Shown here: piece by piece, positions 57,650-64,000 of the stretch
Layout: every line of letters starts with the position of its first letter
Position numbering within the stretch: position 1 is the stretch's first letter
The notes under the pieces: model-generated
Told to the model about the DNA's origin: nothing
Seen by the model: the letters and a program-made list of their open reading frames with translations, nothing else
Database searches by the model: none
DNA from: Colwellia psychrerythraea 34H
Lineage (GTDB): Bacteria > Pseudomonadota > Gammaproteobacteria > Enterobacterales > Alteromonadaceae
DNA: 64,000 bases
Reading direction: 5' to 3'
Assembly (NCBI RefSeq): GCF_000012325.1
Contig: NC_003910.7
Coordinates: 310,001-374,000 of the forward strand
Program-made: the position numbers and the translations under genes

Positions 57650-57887
57650 AATTAATGAGTCAGAGCCTGAGTTCGTCGCGTTCGTTGAATCGCTTAAACA
57701 ACATTACAGTGAAGCAACCGCCGCTGGTGCAACAAAGAAAGCGATCGTTAATCATGTATCAGTGACCAAAGAATTAAGGAAAACAAAAAAGAAGCTGGAA
57801 AAGCTTGAGGCGATACTTGAAGAAATCAAAACGATAAAGCGACAGCAGAAAGGGTTGCAACAAGCCCTCGATATTCTAACGGATTAG
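57639..57887 (+). CDS. Coiled-coil protein of the element, 82 residues
   Basis: I take ATG 57639 (MLIKINESEPEF) with AAGGAAA upstream; the open frame begins at 57621. Residues about 45-80 form a Lys/Glu/Leu coiled coil (TKELRKTKKKLEKLEAILEE). The stop codon TAG lies inside the first unit of the 44-bp tandem repeat. Unknown function; possibly a DNA-binding or structural partner of the 44-residue ORF. Confidence 0.6.
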   Translation: MLIKINESEPEFVAFVESLKQHYSEATAAGATKKAIVNHVSVTKELRKTKKKLEKLEAILEEIKTIKRQQKGLQQALDILTD

Positions 57888-58072
57888 TACCAAAAGGTTA
57901 TCCTGGCAAGCGTGCCTGGACAATGAATTAGTACCAAAAAGTTATCCTGGCAAGCGTGCCTGGACAATGAATTAGTACCAAAAAGTTATCCTGGCAAGCG
58001 TGCCTGGACAATGAATTAGTACCAAAAAGTTATCCTGGCAAGCATGCCTGGACAATGAATTAGTACCAAAAA
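57883..58072. repeat. Tandem repeat, four 44-bp units and a partial fifth
   Basis: Units start at 57883, 57927, 57971 and 58015, and a fifth begins at 58059 and breaks off after ATTAGTACCAAAAA. Each unit reads ATTAGTACCAAAAAGTTATC then CTGGCAAGCGTGCCTGGACA and ATGA. Units 1 and 4 each carry one base change. Each holds an imperfect palindrome TCCTGGCA-AGCG-TGCCTGGA. Confidence 0.93.
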
Positions 58073-58113
58073 AGGCTTACCGGTTTAACCAGGTTAAACA
58101 ACTTTGGTACTAA
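58060..58113. repeat. Long hairpin closing the tandem repeat
   Basis: TTAGTACCAAA at 58060-58070 pairs perfectly with TTTGGTACTAA at 58103-58113, and the interior holds a second perfect inverted repeat GTTTAACC-A-GGTTAAAC. It lies between convergent transcription units. Confidence 0.8.
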
Positions 58114-58164
58114 AACGTAAAAAAGAACATAATAACGGCTACGTACAACACATAAACAAACAAC

Positions 58165-59532
58165 TTAGAGTAATGACAACTGAATAGGGCTATTGCCCCT
58201 CGCTTCTTGAAAAGGCTCACTCGGTTTAGTTGGCTCACAATACACATAGTTACTGTGATTATTTGACCTTAATTCAACTAAACAGTCTGAGCTAAAGAAA
58301 ATCTTATAACCCATCGCTATTAACGATTCAGAGCCAACATTTAATACTTCATCATTAATGTAAGCAGTGAAGACATAATCACGAGTAACACGATGCTTAT
58401 TAAAATAAACCGTATTAACCGCATTGATATACATCTTGGTCGCACCGAACGGCAGCGCTACAAAATTATTAGGCGCAGTAACAGTCGAAACACTAGCACG
58501 ACGAAAAGAAAAAGGATTAATCTCCCCATCACTTTTTTGAGCAGTACGAACGGAAGCATTAGCAACTTGAACAGCAGCCGCTGAAGCTTTCGGACTTTGT
58601 GAAATCGCATTAGGTAAACTATTCGCCAACGGTTCATCAACTTCAATGCTTTCATCGTCGAAGAAAAAGAAAACCATATACACAAGATAGGCAACCACAA
58701 AGGCGAAGCCAACAATAACACTAGGAGTAATAGGCGACTGACCAGCGCCCGACTTAGTAGATTTTCCTGTTGCTGTGGACTTATAAAGTTTGAAAACATC
58801 GAGCGGCACCTTTTTGAACGTGACAATATCGTTTTTACCAACAGAAATTCCATTAGTTTTGGGTAAATGTTCTAGAATTCTAGGACGTCTTTTGTAGTAG
58901 GGAATTGGGATCGCATCTTTTGACGAGTGAGCATAAGCAACCTCACAAACAGAGCGGATAAACGATGATATTTCCTTAATATCAGGCGTGGCCAATAAGA
59001 TATCCCAGTTGTAATGCCTATGACGCATAAAGCATTCACGCAGCGTTCTTGGGTATCGTAAATAATTTCGCTCATCAAAAAGAGATTCACCAATATCATC
59101 CTGATAATCTTCAATGTTTACATTGGACTTAATTTTGCGTTGTTCTTCATGATAAATTTCCGAAAACTCTTGAGGCAATAAATCATCAAAAGCGCCCTCA
59201 GTCTTATAGTCATAATCAGAAGCCTTAAAAGACTTATCATTTGGGTAAATATCTTGTATTTCATCCAGAAAGATAAGCGCGCCAATCGGCAACCAATGAA
59301 AGAAATTACGCATCAACAACATACCCGTATCATTACCAATACTTATTCGTAACAATCTAGCCGTACTAGGAAAAACCTCTTTTAACTCGCGCTGTATCTC
59401 TTCAAGCGTTTTGATGCCCTGCAAATTAGTAACAACTACACGACCAATACGTAAAGCAGGAACAATTTCAAACCACATGGCCGTAGATGATTTGTAAGAG
59501 CCTGGGGGACCATGAAAAACTTTAGTAGCCAT
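58165..59532 (-). CDS. Zot-like phage assembly ATPase (inovirus pI)
   Basis: A 455-residue protein of the zonular occludens toxin family, the assembly motor of filamentous phages. Walker A is GPPGSYKSS (residues 8-15), and Walker B is ALIFLDEIQD near 85. One TM helix lies at about 270-292, followed by a periplasmic C-terminal part with two cysteines. Sequence before the ATG includes AGAGG, inside a small ORF. Last gene of the leftward phage operon. Confidence 0.92.
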   Translation of the reverse strand: MATKVFHGPPGSYKSSTAMWFEIVPALRIGRVVVTNLQGIKTLEEIQRELKEVFPSTARLLRISIGNDTGMLLMRNFFHWLPIGALIFLDEIQDIYPNDKSFKASDYDYKTEGAFDDLLPQEFSEIYHEEQRKIKSNVNIEDYQDDIGESLFDERNYLRYPRTLRECFMRHRHYNWDILLATPDIKEISSFIRSVCEVAYAHSSKDAIPIPYYKRRPRILEHLPKTNGISVGKNDIVTFKKVPLDVFKLYKSTATGKSTKSGAGQSPITPSVIVGFAFVVAYLVYMVFFFFDDESIEVDEPLANSLPNAISQSPKASAAAVQVANASVRTAQKSDGEINPFSFRRASVSTVTAPNNFVALPFGATKMYINAVNTVYFNKHRVTRDYVFTAYINDEVLNVGSESLIAMGYKIFFSSDCLVELRSNNHSNYVYCEPTKPSEPFQEARGNSPIQLSLL

Positions 59533-59535
59533 GAG

Positions 59536-59622
59536 TTAACCTCTTTGCATATAAAACAAAACGACAAATGAAAAAACAATCAAAAAAGATAAACGCGCAG
59601 ACAGATATATAAATCTAATCAT
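59536..59622 (-). CDS. Tiny membrane peptide between pVI-like and Zot genes, 28 residues
   Basis: ATG overlaps the stop of the pVI-like gene (TAATG). The peptide MIRFIYLSARLSFLIV continues FSFVVLFYMQRG: one TM helix with basic ends. The AGAGG before zot lies in its last codons. Its size is near that of M13 pVII and pIX (about 32-33 residues). No upstream ribosome site is needed if coupled. Confidence 0.45.
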   Translation of the reverse strand: MIRFIYLSARLSFLIVFSFVVLFYMQRG

Positions 59623-60026
59623 TAAAAACTCATCTGATAAACAAGACGTGTAATAAGCGCTTCAATAAGTAAGCTAAGCGCATCAAAAAAACGCATATCT
59701 GATGCCGCTTGTCGTAAATCAGGAGGAAGATTAGAAATTGCAGTATTCACAACCTCATTAATGTTAATCATTTGAATAAAAGATAAAGCGACCTCATGAG
59801 CAAAAACCAACGTTTCATACATAAGATAAAACTTTAAATAAAGTAAATAACTCGTTAACCAAACAAAAAAATCACCTATTGCAGTAGGAATAATGACAGT
59901 AAAAAACTCATAAATACTCATGAAAAAGATTGTGGCAGTTTCAAAAAAACCAGTAACACCCGTTTGAGGAGCAGCAAAAATATCAAAGGAAAAAAAAGCT
60001 AATAAAACAAAAATAAATAACCTCAT
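59622..60026 (-). CDS. Putative minor coat protein, pVI-like
   Basis: A 134-residue protein with signal peptide (about 1-18, ending FAA) and several hydrophobic helices. It ends in an amphipathic segment (RFFDALSLLIEALITRLVYQMSF in part). The place between the pIII-like and Zot genes is that of gene VI in Inoviridae. ATGA overlap with the pIII-like gene. The call rests on position and hydrophobicity. Confidence 0.65.
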   Translation of the reverse strand: MRLFIFVLLAFFSFDIFAAPQTGVTGFFETATIFFMSIYEFFTVIIPTAIGDFFVWLTSYLLYLKFYLMYETLVFAHEVALSFIQMININEVVNTAISNLPPDLRQAASDMRFFDALSLLIEALITRLVYQMSF

Positions 60027-61384
60027 GATTTAATCCCTCCAAGTACAATAGTCAACGCACTAAGGGCAGCAAGAAAATAAACAACATTGCCAACACCGCC
60101 AAAATACTCAGAAAAACGAGCTAATGAAATATCATGAGAACCCCATTTACCTAAATCAAGATTATTAGCCTGATAACCACCACTATTACCCGCCGTAAAA
60201 TTAAACTTTTCCCTTACCTCATTAATAAACAATCTATTCTCAACACCAATAGAAGCCTTAAAACCATCAGTAAGACCAGTTAAATCACTTTCATTAATAA
60301 AAAGAGTGTCATAAGCACTAAAGCTAGCTACGCCAAAATCAGACTGATAACTACCCCCTAATTCATCACCCAAACCATCAATTTTATCACCCAAACCATC
60401 GATACCAGAACCAAGACTATTAACAGCACCAATAATACCCTTATCATCAAAAACAGCCTTTTCAATACGATTAACAGCATCAATAATACCGTTAGCAGAA
60501 TTACTAACAGTGGTTGATATATCATCAGATTTTTCAACAATAGTTTGATTAGTTGTCTCAGTGGTAGAAGCTAAATTTTTAGTATTAGCATTGCGGGTAG
60601 CAACAACTTCATTAATAAGCTTATCGCCTTGTAATGAAGAAATATTTGAAGAGGTGTCAGAAGTGGTTCCATCAGCTTCATAATCAATATCATGTTCAAC
60701 ATCTTCAGTAGTAGTTGTAGAGGGGTCAACACTTGAACCAGTACCACCAGAACCAAAATCTAAATCACTAGGTGGCTCAGGAACATCACAAAAAGGATAA
60801 ACAGAACAGTCCTCTTCTTTAGGTATAGAGCCATCATTACAAACACCAGTACAAGAAGTAGTGCCTTGACCATCATCAGTATAATTTGAACTTTTAACGC
60901 CCCAGTTATTAGCACATTGATTTTTTACAACATCGTTACACTTATCAGACTCAGATTTAAAATCTTCACAAGAATAACTATAAACATTAGGGGAAGTGTA
61001 AACGAAACCAGTAACAACTCTTGAAGTAGAACTACAATCTAAATTTGCTAATTCATGGCATTCAATAGGAGATTGACAACCGACAGAATAAGACAAATAA
61101 AGAGTAGCAGTGATATTACCAGAATCATTACACTGAGAACCCAAGCGATACTTAATCCTTGTAGAGCTTGAATAAATAAGAGGACATTTATAATAGGTAT
61201 TACCATCACCGTAAGCGATTTCAGAGGGGGCAATCTGAGCACAATTAGCTGATTGGGCATCATCACCAGAACAATAATCAAAAGTAAAAGCCGAAGCTAA
61301 ACCTATTTTATTAGTGATCGTAACAATAGCCGAAACATTAAAACTAAAAATAAAAATCAGGATAAAAAGTAATAATCGAAACAT
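60023..61384 (-). CDS. pIII-like phage adsorption / minor coat protein
   Basis: I take ATG 61382-61384, giving 453 residues; a TTG four codons upstream is possible. Signal peptide, then a Cys-rich domain (about 20-200, with some 18 cysteines). A low-complexity Asp/Ser/Thr/Gly linker follows (SGGTGSSVDPSTTTTEDVE), then a helical part with GLGDKIDGLGDELGG, and a C-terminal TM helix (VVYFLAALSALTIVLGG). This is the layout of inovirus pIII: receptor-binding domains, flexible linker and membrane anchor. Confidence 0.75.
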   Translation of the reverse strand: MFRLLLFILIFIFSFNVSAIVTITNKIGLASAFTFDYCSGDDAQSANCAQIAPSEIAYGDGNTYYKCPLIYSSSTRIKYRLGSQCNDSGNITATLYLSYSVGCQSPIECHELANLDCSSTSRVVTGFVYTSPNVYSYSCEDFKSESDKCNDVVKNQCANNWGVKSSNYTDDGQGTTSCTGVCNDGSIPKEEDCSVYPFCDVPEPPSDLDFGSGGTGSSVDPSTTTTEDVEHDIDYEADGTTSDTSSNISSLQGDKLINEVVATRNANTKNLASTTETTNQTIVEKSDDISTTVSNSANGIIDAVNRIEKAVFDDKGIIGAVNSLGSGIDGLGDKIDGLGDELGGSYQSDFGVASFSAYDTLFINESDLTGLTDGFKASIGVENRLFINEVREKFNFTAGNSGGYQANNLDLGKWGSHDISLARFSEYFGGVGNVVYFLAALSALTIVLGGIKS

Positions 61385-61405
61385 AACAAGACTCAAATTT
61401 TAGGT

Positions 61406-61433
61406 AAAAAAAAGGACTTCCTAAGAAGCCCTA
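61406..61433 (-). terminator. Terminator between major coat gene and pIII-like gene
   Basis: On the minus strand GGGCTTC-TTAG-GAAGTCC (one G-T pair) followed by seven T residues. Filamentous phages often have such a site after the coat gene to give it more transcript than the minor coat genes. Confidence 0.8.
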
Positions 61434-61504
61434 ATCCCGCTTGTAAATCCCTCGATACAGCAGTAATAAAGGCAACAAGCTAATAAAATGGTTGTGACCA
61501 TCGC

Positions 61505-61732
61505 TTAACGACCGAACCAACCAAGCATTTTACCAACACCAAAACCAAGGATTGCTACGCCAATAACACCCGCAATAACAGCGGTTACATTGCCACTACC
61601 TTCAGTTACTGCTGTACCAATTTGAGCCGTATAATCAGCCGCTTGAACCGCAGCAGAAGAGCCAGCAATTGCAGAAACAGCAGCTACCGCTTTAACTTTT
61701 TTTGTTTTTAAAAAACTAACTAATTTGTTCAT
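61505..61732 (-). CDS. Major coat protein (pVIII-like)
   Basis: A 75-residue preprotein: basic N-terminus (FLKTKKVKA), a hydrophobic signal ending AVQA, then an acidic start (ADYTAQIGTAVTEG), a TM helix (VTAVIAGVIGVAILGFGVG) and a basic end (GWFGR). This matches the layout of inovirus coat protein. AAGG precedes the ATG. Confidence 0.88.
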   Translation of the reverse strand: MNKLVSFLKTKKVKAVAAVSAIAGSSAAVQAADYTAQIGTAVTEGSGNVTAVIAGVIGVAILGFGVGKMLGWFGR

Positions 61733-61747
61733 GTTATAAACCTTATT

Positions 61748-62002
61748 TTATTTACCTAACCAGCGAGCAACACGCCCACCGAAATGTGATGTTAAAAAAG
61801 CCATAATTAGCGCTAATTCAACGATTGCGAACACTTCTACATCAAAAGCAAAAAGCAGATGTAGCGTTTCATTCATTTGTTGTAGTGAGCCACTTTGTAA
61901 TTCAACGAATTCAGACTGACTCACCAAAACAAATTCTGTACAGTCCGTTTCTGCAACTATTTTTAAATAACCTGTACCGTCATTAGCTGCACAAACCGAC
62001 AT
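61748..62002 (-). CDS. Small inovirus membrane protein, unknown
   Basis: An 84-residue protein with two cysteines in the N-terminal half (MSVCAANDG and ETDCTEF), one hydrophobic helix (VFAIVELALIMAFLTSHF) and a basic end (RVARWLGK). The place between ssDNA-binding and coat genes is that of genes VII and IX in other filamentous phages, so a minor coat role is likely but not shown. Confidence 0.65.
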   Translation of the reverse strand: MSVCAANDGTGYLKIVAETDCTEFVLVSQSEFVELQSGSLQQMNETLHLLFAFDVEVFAIVELALIMAFLTSHFGGRVARWLGK

Positions 62003-62008
62003 AATTAA

Positions 62009-62353
62009 TTAACCTGCTTTTTGTTGTTGAGCGGGTTCAATCACAAGCAGTACGGCTTTTGAATCAACGTAAACATTGCGGTAATCACCGACATTCACAG
62101 GTAATTCAACCAAAGCACCGTGACTTTCTGAAAGCGTTTTAATGAAAAAGGCATCTTTTTCTTTTTCAGCACTTATGCGAGCGGTTCTAATCATCTTTTG
62201 TTCTTGGTCAAAGCCATTAACAAAAGAGACTTCAATACCAATTTCGGTATAGCTGTTCTCTTGAGCTACGCCACCTTTATCGATGTAACGGTTTTTAGTT
62301 AACTTAGTACCGACTAAAATGCCGCGTAAAAAAATACCTGTTTGAATACTCAT
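62009..62353 (-). CDS. Probable phage single-stranded DNA-binding protein (pV-like)
   Basis: A 114-residue protein with alternating beta strands (GIFLRGILVGTKLTKNR, EIGIEVSFVNGF) and no signal peptide. GGAGAGA lies before the ATG. Position just after the replication initiator is that of gene V, which coats phage ssDNA. Sequence identity with known pV proteins was not checked. Confidence 0.65.
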   Translation of the reverse strand: MSIQTGIFLRGILVGTKLTKNRYIDKGGVAQENSYTEIGIEVSFVNGFDQEQKMIRTARISAEKEKDAFFIKTLSESHGALVELPVNVGDYRNVYVDSKAVLLVIEPAQQQKAG

Positions 62354-62378
62354 GTTTATCTCTCCAAATAATTAATGT

Positions 62379-63812
62379 TTAAGCTGCTGCCGTTTGTGCT
62401 TGTTGTTGTAAAACCCACTCTTCAATAACAGAGGCTTTCAACCGTTTAGGCATTGACGAACGACAGTCGGGCTCTTCAATGTCTTTTACAAATTTCTCTA
62501 CGATTTCGCTATCAGATAAACCACAAATTACGCGCATCATGTTGATGGCTTTACGTGTACTGATAACTTGGTTTTCAACAATTTTCTCGATGGTCATGGT
62601 GGCTTGTTTAACCAGGGTTTTAATTTTGCATTGCTCAACACTTAAAAAATTGAGTGCTGGGTAAGTGGCTGCAAGGTATTCACTCGGCTTTACCATGGCA
62701 TCAAGTGGTATAACGCGTTGGCTTGAATGCAATTCAACTTCCCAACGTACCCACTTAGATTTCATATCACCTAGCTGTTTACCTTTTTCATATATGCGTA
62801 ACAGCTTGCCAGATTCACGAGAACCGATATAAAGCGTTTTTCCCTTGCTTGGAATAAAGCCAAAGGTTTTCTTAGCCGTTGATTTAGTGGACTCGTTACT
62901 GATTTCTTTTAAGTCTTTAAAGTTCTCTTTCAGCATTTTTTCTGTTAAATGCCCAGATTCAACATACATATAACAAGCAGGGCGGCCGCCAGAGTTAAAC
63001 AGGCCTTTCTTGGCTTTACTCAATGCTCGCTTAATAGAGTGCTTCCCTGCGTAATCGTCATGCGCTAAATCAATACGGGTAATTTTAAGCGCTGGAATAT
63101 TTTTGATTTCTTCATAGAGGCGTTTCATATCCAAAGCGTTACAACCCGTTCCCATGAACGACACGTAACAACCAAGGTTTTTACCACCCCAACAAATAAC
63201 ACCAGCTTGCTCACCATCAGCGTACAGAGTGGCTGAGTAAGAATAATTAAAACGTCCTGTCGGATTATTCTTAACCGTCCAAATAAAAGTTTCCTGAGTG
63301 AACACATTATTCAAACGACAAACAAAGCGTTCTACTTCGCCGCAACAAAGAACATCGAGTAAATCGACACCAATGTTGTCTAATAAGTTGTTTAAACGGT
63401 CACCATATTTAATGCCGGTATCGACTTCTAATTCGCCTTTTAACATGTCACGTAATTCATAACGTGCAGAAACTTCGTTGTCTGAAAGCGCAAGTGATTT
63501 AAGCGGCAAGTCTTTGTGTCGACGATTGTTATATTCACGTGTGATGGTGCTACATGATTCTTTGTAACGGCTCAAAATAGCTTCGTATTCATGGGCGTTA
63601 AAGGCGTTAGTGCCTAACAGTTCTTTGTTTTTTGTGTTCTCAAGTTTTGCCAGTTCACGATTTAAAGCGGCATCTTTTGCCTTAACGATTAATTCGCTTT
63701 TGATACACGCGCCAATCTTTGCCATCTGCTTAATGTTTAATAATTCTTTGGGTGACCAAGTCAGTGACAAGGCATCCACTAAACAAGGGATTGTTGTTGG
63801 TTTAGTTTTCAT
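62379..63812 (-). CDS. Phage replication initiation protein (RstA / Rep_trans-like)
   Basis: I take ATG 63810-63812, six bases after AAGGGG, giving 477 residues; the open frame reaches 63863. It carries ALSLTW near the N-terminus, RIDLAHDDYAG, GFIPSKGKTLYIGSRESGKLLRIYEKGKQLG in parts, and WVRWEVELHSSQRVIPLDA, the signature of phage rolling-circle initiators of the RstA type. It would nick the origin of the double-stranded form. The start overlaps the upstream partial ORF by 11 bases. Confidence 0.88.
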   Translation of the reverse strand: MKTKPTTIPCLVDALSLTWSPKELLNIKQMAKIGACIKSELIVKAKDAALNRELAKLENTKNKELLGTNAFNAHEYEAILSRYKESCSTITREYNNRRHKDLPLKSLALSDNEVSARYELRDMLKGELEVDTGIKYGDRLNNLLDNIGVDLLDVLCCGEVERFVCRLNNVFTQETFIWTVKNNPTGRFNYSYSATLYADGEQAGVICWGGKNLGCYVSFMGTGCNALDMKRLYEEIKNIPALKITRIDLAHDDYAGKHSIKRALSKAKKGLFNSGGRPACYMYVESGHLTEKMLKENFKDLKEISNESTKSTAKKTFGFIPSKGKTLYIGSRESGKLLRIYEKGKQLGDMKSKWVRWEVELHSSQRVIPLDAMVKPSEYLAATYPALNFLSVEQCKIKTLVKQATMTIEKIVENQVISTRKAINMMRVICGLSDSEIVEKFVKDIEEPDCRSSMPKRLKASVIEEWVLQQQAQTAAA

Positions 63813-64000
63813 CAAAAGCCCCTTGTCGTTGTAGTTCGTGATAGTTGTTTTCATCAACTTCAATTAAGTTGAATTCGTGACCGTATACCGTTTGAAGAAA
63901 TCCAATTAACGAGACTAAATTACAAAAGTGATGCACTTGGCCGTTGTGCTGTATCGCAACATCGCCCCAGTCTTCCCTTTGAAAATAGACGTTAGGATTA
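63802..64000 (-). CDS. Unknown protein, C-terminal part (runs off right edge)
   Basis: 65 residues are visible: NPNVYFQREDWGDVAIQHNG, then QVHHFCNLVSLIGFL, ending RQGAFDEN and TAA at 63802-63804. The frame overlaps the replication gene's start. It is probably the first or second gene of the phage operon. Family not recognised. Confidence 0.7.
   Translation of the reverse strand, partial: NPNVYFQREDWGDVAIQHNGQVHHFCNLVSLIGFLQTVYGHEFNLIEVDENNYHELQRQGAFDEN

Larger units (their letters stand above)
54366..64000. mobile_element. Integrated element with inovirus genes at dusA, right end not in window
   Basis: From a tyrosine recombinase next to the dusA 5' end to a minus-strand filamentous-phage module. 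It carries a PEP-CTERM gene and small ORFs. The attachment core should be in the first codons of dusA (about 54190-54290). No second copy of SVAPMLDWTD-coding DNA was seen to the right, so the far junction lies outside. It is possible that two elements are juxtaposed; one element is the simpler reading. Confidence 0.65.

Noticed and set aside
57883..58072. Possible CRISPR array
   Set aside because: The units are contiguous with no variable spacers; it is a simple tandem repeat.
58165..59532. Zot as an enterotoxin
   Set aside because: In filamentous phages the Zot family acts as assembly ATPase; nothing here points to toxin activity.
61421..61501. 26-codon ORF after the major coat gene (MVTTILLACC...)
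   Set aside because: No ribosome site, and its stop lies in the terminator stem; likely chance.

Overview
The window looks like chromosome of an AT-rich marine gammaproteobacterium of the Alteromonadales, most likely Colwellia or a close relative. The reasons are the E. coli-like order queG/nnr-tsaE-amiB-mutL-miaA-hfq-hflXKC-purA and sthA/fabR-trmA, the PEP-CTERM/PrsT exopolysaccharide genes and the rRNA sequences. The species is an inference from gene content; no search was run.

Layout. 1-6400: the start of rep (minus strand), ubiK, a phosphomannomutase, two decayed exosortase-associated hydrolases and a fused WecB-WecC protein. 6400-13000: two tandem PrsT-type TPR lipoproteins and a PEP-CTERM protein behind a sigma-54-like promoter. 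13000-18400: a small cytochrome c, DUF3630, DUF523 and DUF1289 proteins, and a large membrane protein that resembles a hybrid histidine kinase but lacks phosphotransfer residues. 18400-32500: queG, then the nnr-to-hflC run and purA. 32500-40100: malic enzyme, a lipoprotein, a histidine phosphatase, sthA/fabR, trmA and a membrane-anchored RRM protein. Three copies of a roughly 270-340 bp MITE-like repeat lie between genes at 19.7, 32.6 and 35.0 kb.

40100-52500 holds two complete rRNA operons (16S, tRNA-Ala(TGC), 23S, 5S) in direct tandem, nearly identical, followed by a tail of 5S-like relics and terminators. 52500-54300 has a 30-codon membrane-peptide ORF and dusA.

From dusA to the right edge the sequence looks like an integrated element. 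It has a tyrosine recombinase head-to-head with the dusA 5' end, a second PEP-CTERM gene with its own sigma-54-like promoter, two small coiled-coil ORFs, four 44-bp tandem repeats ending in a long hairpin, and a minus-strand filamentous phage (inovirus) module. Transcribed leftward, that module reads: unknown partial ORF, replication initiator, ssDNA-binding-like protein, small membrane protein, major coat protein, terminator, pIII-like adhesin, pVI-like protein, a 28-residue membrane peptide and Zot. The far attachment site and the rest of the phage are outside the window.

How the parts connect: ManB and WecB-WecC make sugar nucleotides, PrsT belongs to the exosortase/PEP-CTERM envelope system, and the two PEP-CTERM proteins are probable sorting substrates under a shared sigma-54 control. 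The exosortase itself is not in the window.
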